Positions 26,379-35,680 are shown, numbered from the stretch's first letter. The stretch: DNA of 64,000 nt from an uncultured Roseicyclus sp. (GCA_947491935.1 CANLLF010000004.1:620001-684000); one strand, 5' to 3'. A program made the numbers and translations. The notes: generated by a model not told the origin, from the letters alone.

Positions 26379-27101
26379 ATGTCCGCGCGCCCCAAGATAC
26401 GGCTCTATGTAGATCACCCCTTGGAGGCGGGGCAAAGCGTTCCCGTGTCGCGGGAGCAAGCGAACTACCTGTTCAATGTGATGCGTCTGCGGGCCGGGGC
26501 CGAGATTGCCCTGTTCAACGGGCGCGACGGCGAATGGCGGGCGAAGGTTGCGAAGGCCGCAAAGCGCGGCGGCGTGCTTGTCTGTGAGGCGCAGACCGCG
26601 CCGCAGATATTGCCGCCTGACCTGTGGCTGCTTTTCGCGCCGATCAAGAAGGCGCGGACGGATTTCATCGTGGAAAAGGCGACCGAGATGGGCGCGGCAC
26701 GGATCTGTCCCGTCCAGACAGACTACACCAATTCCGACAGGATCCGGCAGGACCGGTTGCAAGCCCACGCGGTGGAAGCCGCCGAGCAATGCGGCGGCAC
26801 CTATGTCCCGCCAGTTGATGATCTGCGCCCGCTGGTCCGCGTGCTGGACGATTGGCCAGAGGACCGCGCCTTGATATTCGCGGATGAAGGTCTTGCGGGG
26901 CAGGCATCCGCGCCCCTCCCACCATCGCCCGCGGCAATTCTGATCGGGCCGGAGGGTGGGTTCTCGGACGGGGAACGCGCGCGGCTCAGCGCGCTGCCTT
27001 TCGTCGCGACGATCCCGCTTGGGCCACGCATCCTGCGGGCTGATACGGCGGCGGTTGCCGCGCTGACATTGTGGCAATCGGCCAGCGGAGATTGGTCATG
27101 A
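26379..27101 (+). CDS. rsmE: 16S rRNA (uracil1498-N3)-methyltransferase
   Basis: A 240-residue SPOUT-class methyltransferase. The SAM-binding knot is seen in LIGPEGGFSDGER near residues 188-200 and LGPRILRADTAAVAAL near 212-227. The N-terminal PUA-like domain begins RLYVDHPL. Start is ATG 26379. The stop overlaps the next gene (ATGA), forming an operon with two unknown proteins. Confidence 0.94.
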   Translation: MSARPKIRLYVDHPLEAGQSVPVSREQANYLFNVMRLRAGAEIALFNGRDGEWRAKVAKAAKRGGVLVCEAQTAPQILPPDLWLLFAPIKKARTDFIVEKATEMGAARICPVQTDYTNSDRIRQDRLQAHAVEAAEQCGGTYVPPVDDLRPLVRVLDDWPEDRALIFADEGLAGQASAPLPPSPAAILIGPEGGFSDGERARLSALPFVATIPLGPRILRADTAAVAALTLWQSASGDWS

Positions 27102-27895
27102 CCAGCCGCCCGCCACCCCGCCTGCACGTGATACCGGCAACTAGCTGCAACAAGGCGCTTGTGCTGCGACGTGGTCCGACGATGCATGTCGCCTCGTGCC
27201 TTTGGGATCGCGTGACAGGCGAAGTAGAGCTTGGCCAGTGGTTGAAGGCGCGGATATTCGAACATCGCTCGGATCTGTCGCCGGATGGGCGACACATGAT
27301 CATCTTCGCCCGCCGTGGCGGTAAGGCCTGGACCGCGATCAGCCAGGCCCCTTGGCTGACCGCGTTGGCCTATTACCCACAGGACGGCACCTGGTTCGGG
27401 GGCGGTGCGTTCACGCCGGAAGGGGACGTGTTTCTGAACGGTAGCAGTCAGCACGATGCTATGCCGGGTGGTCTGCGAATAGCGCCGCCGGATGCCTATC
27501 CCTCCGGCACGGACGGGTTCCATATGGGCGGCTTCTTTCCCGCCATGATGCAGGCGCGCGGATGGCAACATGACAGCGGCACACGGTATGACGTGAAATT
27601 GAGCAAAGAGGTTTCGCGCGGGTGGCGCCTGCATCTCCGGTTCGAGCATGGGTTTCGCTCGGCACGGAGCGTGCTGGATCATGTCTACACGCTGGAACGA
27701 GAGGGCCAGACGATCCGCTGCGACGGTTGGGAATGGGCGGAGCGTTGGAAAACCGGCCTACAGGTCGCCGCGAAGGGCGCCCTGTGGTTTGTGCCATTCA
27801 CCAAGCCCGGGTTGGGGGAGCCACAAATGATCCACGACTTCAATGACATGACGTTTGAAAGCCGTGAGGCGCCCTATGAGGGGATCCATCAATGA
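27098..27895 (+). CDS. Conserved hypothetical protein (265 aa)
   Basis: No family recognised. The protein is soluble, Trp- and Gly-rich, with repeated beta-like stretches such as WLTALAYYPQDGTWFGGGAF and a C-terminal WEWAERWKTGLQ. It contains no signal peptide or membrane segment. The ATG at 27098 overlaps the rsmE stop and its own stop overlaps the next gene by 4 bases, so rsmE and the two unknown genes are translated as a coupled set. Confidence 0.65.
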   Translation: MTSRPPPRLHVIPATSCNKALVLRRGPTMHVASCLWDRVTGEVELGQWLKARIFEHRSDLSPDGRHMIIFARRGGKAWTAISQAPWLTALAYYPQDGTWFGGGAFTPEGDVFLNGSSQHDAMPGGLRIAPPDAYPSGTDGFHMGGFFPAMMQARGWQHDSGTRYDVKLSKEVSRGWRLHLRFEHGFRSARSVLDHVYTLEREGQTIRCDGWEWAERWKTGLQVAAKGALWFVPFTKPGLGEPQMIHDFNDMTFESREAPYEGIHQ

Positions 27896-28419
27896 GCGTG
27901 TTTTTCCGCCCCGAAGCCGTGGCCGCCGTGGCCCGTTGGCGGGAAGTGATTTTCGCCGCTGGCATCGCCGCCCTTGGCCTTTGGATCGCGCTGCGTCCCG
28001 GTGGCATGGTCATGACCGGGTTTGGCTACGTGTTGATACTGGTTGCGGCGGTGATCTTGATCCCGGCGCTGCGCCGCGCGCGTTTTGCGACCGGTGGCGG
28101 CCAGGGGCCGGGTGTAGTTCAGGTCGACGAAGGGCGCATCCTTTACATGGGGCCGGTCACGGGCGGCTCCATGGCCCTGGATGACCTGCGCGTTCTTTCC
28201 GTGCGGCGCGATGGCTCGGATCAAAGCACATGGGTTCTGGCAGATGACGCTCAACTTCTGGTGATCCCGGTGGATGCGGCGGGCGCCGACGCGCTTTTTG
28301 ATGCCTTCGCGGCGCTGCCCGGCCTCAATATCGACAGGCTGATCCATGCTGTGCAAAGCCGCACAAAGGGGTCGCAGCGGCTCTGGGTGCGGGACCGCGC
28401 ACCGGCCTTGACACCCTGA
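27892..28419 (+). CDS. Membrane protein of unknown function (175 aa)
   Basis: Two transmembrane segments near residues 18-35 and 42-60 are followed by a cytoplasmic beta-rich domain. The region VVQVDEGRILYMGP...MALDDLRVLSV (about 75-103) looks like a small PH-like or barrel module. Coupled to the 265-residue protein by a 4-base overlap; gshA begins 52 bp later. Function unknown. Confidence 0.65.
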   Translation: MSVFFRPEAVAAVARWREVIFAAGIAALGLWIALRPGGMVMTGFGYVLILVAAVILIPALRRARFATGGGQGPGVVQVDEGRILYMGPVTGGSMALDDLRVLSVRRDGSDQSTWVLADDAQLLVIPVDAAGADALFDAFAALPGLNIDRLIHAVQSRTKGSQRLWVRDRAPALTP

Positions 28420-28471
28420 CATGTCCGGGCCACGCCTAACGCTCTGACGGCGACGCGAAGGAAGCCCTCCC

Positions 28472-29842
28472 ATGTCCATCCCCCAATCCGGCGGCGGCCC
28501 GATCGAACGGCACGAGCAATTGGCCGAGTATCTGGCCGACGGCTGCAAACCCAAAGCCGATTGGCGCATCGGGACCGAGCATGAGAAGTTTGGCTTCTGC
28601 CGCGACACGTTACAGCCGATCCCCTATGAGGGCGACCGGTCCGTCAAAGCCGTGCTGGAGGGCCTGCGTGACCGTTTCGCGTGGTCGCCGGTCATGGAAG
28701 GCGGCAACATCATCGGGCTGGAGAAGGACGGCGCGAATGTCTCGCTGGAACCCGGCGGGCAGTTGGAGTTGTCCGGCGCACCCTTGGAGACCATTCACCA
28801 GACCTGTGACGAGGTGAACGAACACCTGCGACAGGTGCGCGAAGTGGCCGACATCATCGGCGTGGATTTCATCGGCCTCGGCGCGGCCCCGATCTGGCGG
28901 CACGAGGATATGCCGCTGATGCCCAAGGGGCGCTACAAGCTGATGGACGCCTATATGCAGAAGGTCGGCACCATGGGCCGGACCATGATGCGGCGAACCT
29001 GCACTGTGCAAGTAAACCTCGATTTCGGGTCCGAGGCGGACATGGTTCAGAAGATGCGCGTGGCGATCGCGCTGCAGCCTGTGGCGACAGCGCTTTTTGC
29101 TAATTCTCCGTTTCTGGATGGGACGCCCAACGGGCACAAATCCTGGCGCAGCCGCGTCTGGCGCGACCTGGATCCGGATCGCACTGGCACGGTGCCGTTT
29201 GTGTTCGAGGACGGCTTCGGGTTCGAGCGTTGGGTCGAATACGCGCTCGATGTGCCGATGTATTTTGTCTATCGCGACGGCGTTTATCACGACGCGTTGG
29301 GCATGAGTTTCCGCGATTTTCTGAAGGGTGAGCTCCCCGCACTTCCCGGTGAGATGCCCACGCTCAGCGATTGGGCAGATCATCTGACGACGATCTTCCC
29401 TGAAGCGCGCGTCAAGAAGTTTATCGAAATGCGCGGGGCAGATGGCGGCCCTTGGCGCAGGCTCTGCGCGCTGCCCGCTTTGTGGGTGGGGCTGATGTAT
29501 GATCAGGGCGCACTCGATGCGGCCTGGGATCTATGCAAGGGCTTCGACGCGGAAACCCGCGATGACATGCGGGTTCAGGCCTCTGTGCGCGGTCTGGATG
29601 CGGTCGTGGGCAGCTACAAGATGATTGATCTCGCCCGAGAGGTTCTGGCCATCGCCGAAATGGGCCTGAAGGCGCGTGGCATGCCCGGCGCGGGGGGCCT
29701 TGTGCCGGATGAGACGCATTTCCTCAACGCGCTGAAAGACAGTGTCGAGACGGGCCAGGTGCCCGCCGACGAGTTGCTTGAGAAATACCGGGGCGAATGG
29801 GCCGGTGATCTGAGCCGCATCTACGCGGAGTTTTCGTATTGA
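28472..29842 (+). CDS. gshA: Glutamate-cysteine ligase (plant/alphaproteobacterial type)
   Basis: A 456-residue enzyme catalysing the first step of glutathione synthesis. The N-terminal WRIGTEHEKFGF near residues 31-42, EPGGQLELSG near 94-103 and MMRRTCTVQVNLD near 172-184 are typical of the group related to plant GCL rather than to E. coli GshA. Length fits the family. GGAGG-type ribosome site lies upstream of ATG 28472. Confidence 0.93.
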   Translation: MSIPQSGGGPIERHEQLAEYLADGCKPKADWRIGTEHEKFGFCRDTLQPIPYEGDRSVKAVLEGLRDRFAWSPVMEGGNIIGLEKDGANVSLEPGGQLELSGAPLETIHQTCDEVNEHLRQVREVADIIGVDFIGLGAAPIWRHEDMPLMPKGRYKLMDAYMQKVGTMGRTMMRRTCTVQVNLDFGSEADMVQKMRVAIALQPVATALFANSPFLDGTPNGHKSWRSRVWRDLDPDRTGTVPFVFEDGFGFERWVEYALDVPMYFVYRDGVYHDALGMSFRDFLKGELPALPGEMPTLSDWADHLTTIFPEARVKKFIEMRGADGGPWRRLCALPALWVGLMYDQGALDAAWDLCKGFDAETRDDMRVQASVRGLDAVVGSYKMIDLAREVLAIAEMGLKARGMPGAGGLVPDETHFLNALKDSVETGQVPADELLEKYRGEWAGDLSRIYAEFSY

Positions 29843-29871
29843 TGCGCTGACCCGGTGCGGGCCCGGATGGC

Positions 29872-30570
29872 TTACGCGCCTTCCGGGCGTTGGATCGAAG
29901 GCAGGACGTGGCGCTTGTAGTAATCGCGCGCCGCAGCCTTACGGGCCTCATCCGAGCGATCCCGCTGCGCGCCCATGACGGGTGCTGCGAAGGCCGGGTG
30001 GGATGGCTCAACCTCTTTGCGGTTTTTGATCGGATCCCCCCCAAACCGGTTCGGACCGTGGGTGCCAGGCAGGCAGAGCCAGACGAAAAACCAGATCGAT
30101 GCAATAAGGACCGGAACGATTGTCACGGCCATGGACACCATGGCGCCGCCAGCGCTCCCCGAGGCTGCGGAGGCCCCCATCAGAACACCGCCGCCAAACC
30201 CGGATACAAGCCCGACCAGCGACGGCATGAAGATCCGCCAGCCGCTCCGGTCCGTATCGTGCAGGCGACGGACGGTGAGGGAGAGGTTCGGAAGAACGAT
30301 CAGAAGCAGATACCCGACAAGAATTGGGAGTTCGTATCCTGCAATCAGCGTCCGGAAATAGGCTTCTGCCGCAACCGGGTCTTGCAAGCTCCGGGCGAAG
30401 GCGGGATCAGCCTCCGCCATCCGGGCAAGCTGCGCGCCCGCCCAACCGCCGACGCCAATGCCAATTGCCATCTGCCACAGCGAGAACCACCAGAACTCCG
30501 CGCGCCGCGAGCGGCCGGAGAAATTGAACATCCTGAAATAGCCGAGCGCGACTGCCTTTATTGGCCCCAT
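29872..30570 (-). CDS. DUF805 family membrane protein (232 aa)
   Basis: The N-terminal half is a DUF805 domain: FNFSGRSRRAEFWWF near residues 16-30, RRLHDTDRSGW near 106-116, and four hydrophobic helices, the last carrying LCLPGTHGPNRFG near 169-181. The C-terminal tail (about 186-232) is hydrophilic with a basic ending. ATG at 30570 places the family motif at its usual position; AAAGGAA lies upstream. It is the larger paralogue of the gene at 30737, on the same strand. Confidence 0.8.
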   Translation of the reverse strand: MGPIKAVALGYFRMFNFSGRSRRAEFWWFSLWQMAIGIGVGGWAGAQLARMAEADPAFARSLQDPVAAEAYFRTLIAGYELPILVGYLLLIVLPNLSLTVRRLHDTDRSGWRIFMPSLVGLVSGFGGGVLMGASAASGSAGGAMVSMAVTIVPVLIASIWFFVWLCLPGTHGPNRFGGDPIKNRKEVEPSHPAFAAPVMGAQRDRSDEARKAAARDYYKRHVLPSIQRPEGA

Positions 30571-30686
30571 GATCCCATCATTCCTTTCTGGCGGTTGCAA
30601 CGTGATGGAAGGCACACTCGCTCGAAATTGCGCCATGGATGCGGCGATAGCGGGACGAACTCGGGAGAATTTGCGGCAAAAATAAA

Positions 30687-30712
30687 ACGGCCTGCCGCAT
30701 TGGGCAGGCCGT
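30687..30712 (-). terminator. Rho-independent terminator of the 121-aa DUF805 gene
   Basis: ACGGCCTGCC (30687-30696) and GGCAGGCCGT (30703-30712) form a perfect 10-bp stem with a 6-base loop. Read on the minus strand the stem is followed by TTTTATTTTT. It lies 25 bp after the stop of the gene at 30737-31102. Confidence 0.85.
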
Positions 30713-30736
30713 TCCAGTTTCAGATATGGATGGCGA

Positions 30737-31102
30737 TCAGGCCATGGACGGCGCGTCGTAGGGGTCTGCGCCGTATTCGTTGGGGCCCACGGTGCCGCGC
30801 TGAACAAACCAGTAGATGAACAGGATGAAGCCGACGAGTGGGATCAAAAAGATCAAGATCCACCAGCCCGACCGGCCAGTGTCGTGCATGCGACGAACGG
30901 AGACGGCGAGCGACGGGATGATCAGGCCCAGCATGACGACAGCGGTCAGGATCGGGATGCCGATGGCAGCATCCACGATCGACGCCACCACATAGCAGAT
31001 CATCGTGAACAGATAAAACCACCAATACTCCGAGCGGCGCGCGCGGCCGGAGAAATTGGCGTAATTCGCAAAGACATGCTTAACAGCCGTCATGAAATCC
31101 AT
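30737..31102 (-). CDS. DUF805 family membrane protein (121 aa)
   Basis: A minimal DUF805 protein: FANYANFSGRARRSEYWWF near residues 10-28, three further hydrophobic segments, RRMHDTGRSGWW near 69-80 and the C-terminal GTVGPNEYGADPY near 103-115. The family is found in inner membranes and its function is unknown. ATG at 31102 has AAAGGA upstream on the minus strand. A strong terminator separates it from its longer paralogue, so the two are separately transcribed. Confidence 0.85.
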   Translation of the reverse strand: MDFMTAVKHVFANYANFSGRARRSEYWWFYLFTMICYVVASIVDAAIGIPILTAVVMLGLIIPSLAVSVRRMHDTGRSGWWILIFLIPLVGFILFIYWFVQRGTVGPNEYGADPYDAPSMA

Positions 31103-31267
31103 AAGAAGTGTCCTTTCAGGGTCCGGTATTATCGTGTGACGGGGACGCGTTTGTCCGGCGCTGAAACAGCGCACTTGGCCTCCGTTCGGGCACACATTCG
31201 CGTGAGGGCATAGGGAAATCAACGAAATTAACGTTGGGGTAAGGAAACCCCGACCGTCACTGTGGCA

Positions 31268-31879
31268 TCAGCTTTTTGCGCCAATTCGCGGTTCCTCGCC
31301 CTTCATGAGACGAGAAATGTTTTCGTGATGTCGGGCGAGGATCAGGACGGCCAAAGCAATGCAGAACAGCGTGGCATCCGGTCGGCCCAGAAGGATTGCG
31401 GCGACGGGGCTCAGGATTGCCGCGACCAGCGCCGCCAGCGATGAGATGCGAAAGAGCGCTGCTGTCACCGCCCATGTCGCGCAGGCCGCAAGGCCGAGGG
31501 GCCAGGCAAGGGCCAGCAAGGTGCCCAGGAACGTCGCCACGCCTTTGCCGCCCTTGAACCGCAGGTAGATCGGGTAGCAATGGCCCAGGAAGGCGGCCAC
31601 GCCCGCCACCTGCGCCGCGTCCTCCGCCAGCAGAGCCCGTGCCATCAGCACCGCAATCGCACCCTTGCCCGCGTCCAGGACCAGCGTCAGGAACGCGGCC
31701 GGCTTGTTACCGGTGCGCAACACGTTGGTGGCCCCGATATTGCCCGAGCCCACTTGCCGCAGGTCGCCCAAGCCAAAGGCCCGCGCCATCACGATCCCGA
31801 ACGGAATGGAGCCGAGCGCGTACGCCGCAATTGCCGTCAGCGCCAGAAGCGGCCAAGCAGTTTCGATGACGGGGATCAT
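31268..31879 (-). CDS. plsY: Acyl-phosphate glycerol-3-phosphate acyltransferase
   Basis: A 203-residue membrane enzyme that acylates glycerol-3-phosphate from acyl-phosphate, the first step of phospholipid synthesis. Signature segments are GSIPFG near residues 23-28, GSGNIGATNVLR near 42-53 and FKGGKGVAT near 108-116. About five membrane helices. Its ATG overlaps the pyrC stop by 4 bases, so it is the last gene of the pyrB operon. Confidence 0.95.
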   Translation of the reverse strand: MIPVIETAWPLLALTAIAAYALGSIPFGIVMARAFGLGDLRQVGSGNIGATNVLRTGNKPAAFLTLVLDAGKGAIAVLMARALLAEDAAQVAGVAAFLGHCYPIYLRFKGGKGVATFLGTLLALAWPLGLAACATWAVTAALFRISSLAALVAAILSPVAAILLGRPDATLFCIALAVLILARHHENISRLMKGEEPRIGAKS

Positions 31880-33147
31880 GGCGCGCCTCCGTAGATGCGT
31901 TCACCGCCCACCCAGGTTCCCAGAACCCGTCCCTGCATTCGCGCCAGATCGAAGGGCGTGTTCTTCGATTTCGATTGCAGCTTGGCGCGGTCCAGAACGA
32001 AGGGCGCGTCGGGATCGAACAGCACAAGGTCGGCGGGGGCGCCGGGTGCCAATCGGCCCGAGGCCTGGCCAAACCGCCTTGCGGGGTTCAGGGACATGGC
32101 GCGAAACAGGTCCGCGAGGCTGAGCTGCCCGGAATGGAACAGACGCAGGGCGGCCGGAAGCAACGTCTCCAAGCCGACCGCGCCGCTCGCCGCCGCCTCG
32201 AATGGCAAGCGCTTGCTTTCCTCGTCCTGCGGCGTGTGCATCGAACAGATCACGTCAATCGTGCCGTCACGCACAGCCTCGACCATGGCTTGGCGATCAT
32301 CTTCAGACCGAAGCGGGGGCTTCAGCTTGAAGAAGGTCCGGTAATCGCCGACATCCAACTCATTCAACGTAAGATGATGGATCGACACGCCCGCCGTCAC
32401 ATCCAGCCCGCTCGATGTCGCACGCGCCAAGGGGGGCAGCGCCGCCGCGGTCGAGATCTGATCGGCGTGGTAGGCCACGCCCGTCATCTCTGCCAAAGCC
32501 AGATCCCGCTCCAGCCCCATCCGCTCCGCCATCGGCGAGACCGCCGGAAGCCCCCGAAGCGAGGCGAATTTGCCGGATGTGACAGTTGCGCCGGCGCTTA
32601 AGATCGATTCCTGCGGGTGGCCCACGATCAAAGCACCGAGGGACCGCGCGTAGGTCATGCAGCGGCTCAGCACCTTGGTGTCACCCAGAACGGCATCCCC
32701 ATCCGAGAAAGCCACCGCACCGGCATCGCGCAGAAACCCGATCTCGACCATTTCGCGGCCTTCCCGCGCCTTGGTCAGCGCGGCCATCGGCGCGACCCGC
32801 ACCTGCGCATGGTCGCGCGCGCGGCGGGTGACGAATTCCAGAACTTCGGGCGTGTCGATGGGGGTGGTCGTGTCGGGCCGAGTGATGATTGTGGTCACAC
32901 CGCCCGCGGCCGCCGCCAGCCCTGCGGTGCGGAAGCTTTCCTTATGCCGCTCGCCCGGTTCGCCCACCTTTACTCCGACATCCACGATGCCCGGAGCAAG
33001 GCAGGCGCCGCTGCAATCCAATCCACCGGCGCGCGAGCCTTCGCCGATTTCTGCGATCATCCCGCCTTCCACCCGGATCCAACCAAGCGTCTCGGTGCCT
33101 GCTTCGGGGTCGATCAGGCGGGCGTTGTGCAGCAGAGCGTTTGTCAT
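31876..33147 (-). CDS. pyrC: Dihydroorotase homologue PyrC (metal ligands altered)
   Basis: A 423-residue amidohydrolase-fold protein of the dihydroorotase family, with GVTTIITRPDT near residues 83-93 and HHLTLNELDVGDYRTFFKLKPPL around 253-275. The canonical metal-binding DxHxH is DVGVK here, with Gly58 and Lys60 in place of both His, and the later SDH is SMH (Met303-His304). The same pattern is, as far as I recall, common in alphaproteobacterial PyrC and resembles PyrC-prime proteins that associate structurally with aspartate carbamoyltransferase. It may therefore be non-catalytic; PyrB is encoded five genes upstream in the same operon. Confidence 0.8.
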   Translation of the reverse strand: MTNALLHNARLIDPEAGTETLGWIRVEGGMIAEIGEGSRAGGLDCSGACLAPGIVDVGVKVGEPGERHKESFRTAGLAAAAGGVTTIITRPDTTTPIDTPEVLEFVTRRARDHAQVRVAPMAALTKAREGREMVEIGFLRDAGAVAFSDGDAVLGDTKVLSRCMTYARSLGALIVGHPQESILSAGATVTSGKFASLRGLPAVSPMAERMGLERDLALAEMTGVAYHADQISTAAALPPLARATSSGLDVTAGVSIHHLTLNELDVGDYRTFFKLKPPLRSEDDRQAMVEAVRDGTIDVICSMHTPQDEESKRLPFEAAASGAVGLETLLPAALRLFHSGQLSLADLFRAMSLNPARRFGQASGRLAPGAPADLVLFDPDAPFVLDRAKLQSKSKNTPFDLARMQGRVLGTWVGGERIYGGAP

Positions 33148-33728
33148 GCCTCACCCCTGTCCTGCCGATCCTGAAAATTCAAGGCCCCACGTGCCTCTCG
33201 GATCTTGGCAAAAACCTGCCGCGCTTGTGGGATGGCAACAAATCCGATGCGCCGGGGCACATGAGCGCCCTTTCCGGCTGGGGTCGGATGTTCTCCAAAC
33301 CAGATGCTGCCGGTCGGTGTATCTTCCAGCTCCAGAAACGGCATGTTGCGGATCGGATAGGCGGCCAGCTTGCGGTGCCCGAAGGTGTTGCTTGCGATGA
33401 AGGCGGTGCGGTCGGTCAACGTGTACCAGGAGGTGGAGCGCATATAGGCGTCCATGATCACGTGCCCGACAAGCAGGTAGATCCCGATCAGCAGGAAGGG
33501 CAGCCCGAAGAATGGGAACAGGTTGAACGGAAACACAAATCCGGGCCCCGAGCCGATGATCGATGACGCGATGGACATCCAGATAATGGCAAAGCCGGTG
33601 ATGATCAGGCCGAATACCCCCTGAAAGCCCACGACGTTACGCCAAACCACGCGGCCGTCCGGGCGCCCCTGCCAGAGGATGGTTTCGCCCTCGTCCAGAA
33701 GGCCGTCCCACCCATCATTCGCCGTCAC
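33144..33728 (-). CDS. Membrane protein with PH-like domain (194 aa)
   Basis: The N-terminus (DEGETILWQGRPDGRVVW, about residues 12-29) and the later YTLTDRTAFIAS (about 102-113) match bacterial PH-like (bPH) membrane proteins. Two hydrophobic hairpin segments lie at about 33-55 and 66-90. It is joined to pyrC and the 147-residue neighbour by 4-base overlaps. Probably an inner-membrane protein; its link to pyrimidine synthesis is unexplained. Confidence 0.7.
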   Translation of the reverse strand: MTANDGWDGLLDEGETILWQGRPDGRVVWRNVVGFQGVFGLIITGFAIIWMSIASSIIGSGPGFVFPFNLFPFFGLPFLLIGIYLLVGHVIMDAYMRSTSWYTLTDRTAFIASNTFGHRKLAAYPIRNMPFLELEDTPTGSIWFGEHPTPAGKGAHVPRRIGFVAIPQARQVFAKIREARGALNFQDRQDRGEA

Positions 33729-34168
33729 GACCGCGCATCCTCGATGGCGGCGGATGTGCGATCCGTCGTGGCCTGGTTCTTGATCAGGTTTTTGTCGCCG
33801 CCTTTGGTGATGATCTGCACCATCGACCAGATCGTCCGCACCTCGGCGATCTCATGCAGGTCTATCGCCCGCCCGCCGGGACCCAGCAGCCGCTGATCCG
33901 TCAGATCCCACCGCTGTTTCAGCTCGTCCGACGCCAGATAGAACGCCCGTACCGCGATGGCGAACAGCCCGCCGATGGCACCGGTCCAGACATGGGGGTT
34001 CCCGATCACCCACAGGATCGCCATGCCCGCCGCCATGGCAATGGCCGCCAGCCACGCATTCATCCGCCAGTATGTCGGCGGATCCGCGTGGAATTCCGTG
34101 ATCACGCGTTCATCATCGCGTAACGGCGTGGTCGGCGTAGGGGCGGTGTATGTGCCCGTCGGGTCCAT
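33725..34168 (-). CDS. Small membrane protein with PH-like domain (147 aa)
   Basis: Two transmembrane helices near residues 38-56 and 60-78 are followed by RWDLTDQRLLGPGGRAIDLHEIAEV (in parts, about 87-111), a short bPH-like barrel. The ATG at 34168 overlaps the upstream stop by one base (TGATG); a TTG nine bases earlier is less likely. It seems related to the 194-residue neighbour by domain type. Function unknown. Confidence 0.65.
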   Translation of the reverse strand: MDPTGTYTAPTPTTPLRDDERVITEFHADPPTYWRMNAWLAAIAMAAGMAILWVIGNPHVWTGAIGGLFAIAVRAFYLASDELKQRWDLTDQRLLGPGGRAIDLHEIAEVRTIWSMVQIITKGGDKNLIKNQATTDRTSAAIEDARS

Positions 34169-34680
34169 CAGGCCCAACCGATGAAGATCGCCAATACGGC
34201 AAAGATCATAACGGCCAGAAGGGCAAAGAAGGCGATGGGCGGCGTACCCTCGCGCTCTGCCGGAAGAGGTGTCTTCGCGGGCGGGGCCGGTGTGGTGTCG
34301 GCCTTGGGCAAGGAGGCCACATGGTCGGCCTGCGCCAGGGCAATTGTGGCCACCGAGGTCAGCTGCGCGCCCGGGCTCGGCTGCGCTGGCATGGCCATGT
34401 CGGGCACCAGCAAGACCGAACCTTCGAGCGCGTCCAATCGCCCCTGCACATCCCTAGGAATCGCCTCGTCGGGGGAGAACGCCAGTTGAATATAATCGGA
34501 AAGTGCCATCCCCCCCAGATCGGAGAGCGGGAACAGCTCGATCCCGTCGGTGTCCAAGCTCTCGACTCCCAACCACTCCGCCAAGGGTGGCAGATCCGGC
34601 GCTTCGCCCTGTTGGCGGGTCAGGTTGGTGTGGGAGATTGCAACGGGTTCGTTGACGGCGAAGACGTGGAGGTGGGTCAT
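34168..34680 (-). CDS. Tail-anchored protein of unknown function (170 aa)
   Basis: Residues 1-110 are soluble and acidic ([28 protein letters not shown]), a Pro-rich linker follows near 125-145, and a single C-terminal transmembrane helix (about 148-168) ends the protein, so the N-terminal part faces the cytoplasm if tail-anchored. No known domain. Its ATG overlaps the pyrB stop by 4 bases. It could recruit PyrB to the membrane, but this rests only on gene order. Confidence 0.6.
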   Translation of the reverse strand: MTHLHVFAVNEPVAISHTNLTRQQGEAPDLPPLAEWLGVESLDTDGIELFPLSDLGGMALSDYIQLAFSPDEAIPRDVQGRLDALEGSVLLVPDMAMPAQPSPGAQLTSVATIALAQADHVASLPKADTTPAPPAKTPLPAEREGTPPIAFFALLAVMIFAVLAIFIGWA

Positions 34681-35621
34681 GCCGCCGCCCGCCGTTCCCG
34701 CAGGTTCTCCGCCAGCAACTCCATCGCGGCCATCCGCACTGCCACGCCCATTTCGACCTGCTCCTGAATGACGCTCCGGTTGATGTCGTCTGCCAGCACG
34801 CCGTCGATCTCCACGCCCCTATTCATGGGCCCCGGATGCATAATGATCGCGTCATCCTTGGCTGCGCTCAACTTCTGCGCATCCAGCCCGTAGCGATGGT
34901 AGTACTCCCGTTCTGACGGGATAAACGCGCCATCCATCCGCTCTTTCTGGAGCCGCAGCATCATGACGACGTCGCAGCCTTCAAGGCCCTCTGACATATC
35001 GTCGTAAACCTCAACACCCCAGTCGGCCACGCCCGATGGCATCAGGGTTGGCGGCCCGATCAGGCGGATGCGGTTTTCCATCTTGCCGAGTAGAAGGATG
35101 TTGGACCGCGCGACGCGGGAATGGGCGATGTCACCGCAGATCGCGATGTTCAGGCGATGGAGGCGCCCCTTGGCGCGGCGGATCGTGAGCGCATCCAGCA
35201 GCGCCTGCGTGGGATGCTCGTGCCGCCCGTCGCCCGCATTCAGAACGGCGCAATTCACCTTTTCAGCCAGCAGCTTCACCGCCCCGGATTGCGGGTGGCG
35301 CACCACCAAAAGATCGGGATGCATCGCGTTGAGGGTCAGGGCCGTGTCGATCAGCGTCTCGCCCTTCTTCACCGAAGATGTCTGCATCGCCATGTTCATC
35401 ACATCCGCGCCGAGCCGCTTGCCGGCGATCTCGAAACTCGCCTGGGTTCGCGTCGAATTCTCGAAGAACATGTTGATCTGGGTGAGGCCCTTGAGCGGCT
35501 CCCCGTGGACGCGATCCCCGCGCTCCGCCTCCGCGTGGATATTTGCCCGGTCCAGCAACGTCGTGATCTCAGGCGGCGACAGCTCTTCAATGCCCAGAAG
35601 ATGCGGTTGATCGAATGCCAT
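34677..35621 (-). CDS. pyrB: Aspartate carbamoyltransferase catalytic subunit
   Basis: A 314-residue ATCase that condenses carbamoyl phosphate with aspartate in pyrimidine synthesis. The carbamoyl-phosphate loop STRT is at residues 56-59, SSVKKGE lies near 83-89, [17 protein letters not shown] near 130-146, and HPGPMNRG near 267-274. ATG at 35621 was chosen over an upstream in-frame extension. No pyrI regulatory gene is adjacent; instead it leads a six-gene overlapping operon that includes pyrC and plsY. Confidence 0.95.
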   Translation of the reverse strand: MAFDQPHLLGIEELSPPEITTLLDRANIHAEAERGDRVHGEPLKGLTQINMFFENSTRTQASFEIAGKRLGADVMNMAMQTSSVKKGETLIDTALTLNAMHPDLLVVRHPQSGAVKLLAEKVNCAVLNAGDGRHEHPTQALLDALTIRRAKGRLHRLNIAICGDIAHSRVARSNILLLGKMENRIRLIGPPTLMPSGVADWGVEVYDDMSEGLEGCDVVMMLRLQKERMDGAFIPSEREYYHRYGLDAQKLSAAKDDAIIMHPGPMNRGVEIDGVLADDINRSVIQEQVEMGVAVRMAAMELLAENLRERRAAA

Positions 35622-35680
35622 TGGCGCGCCCTTTCGATGGTCCCCGGTATATAGGTCCGCAGGGTTGAAGGCGGCAAGGC

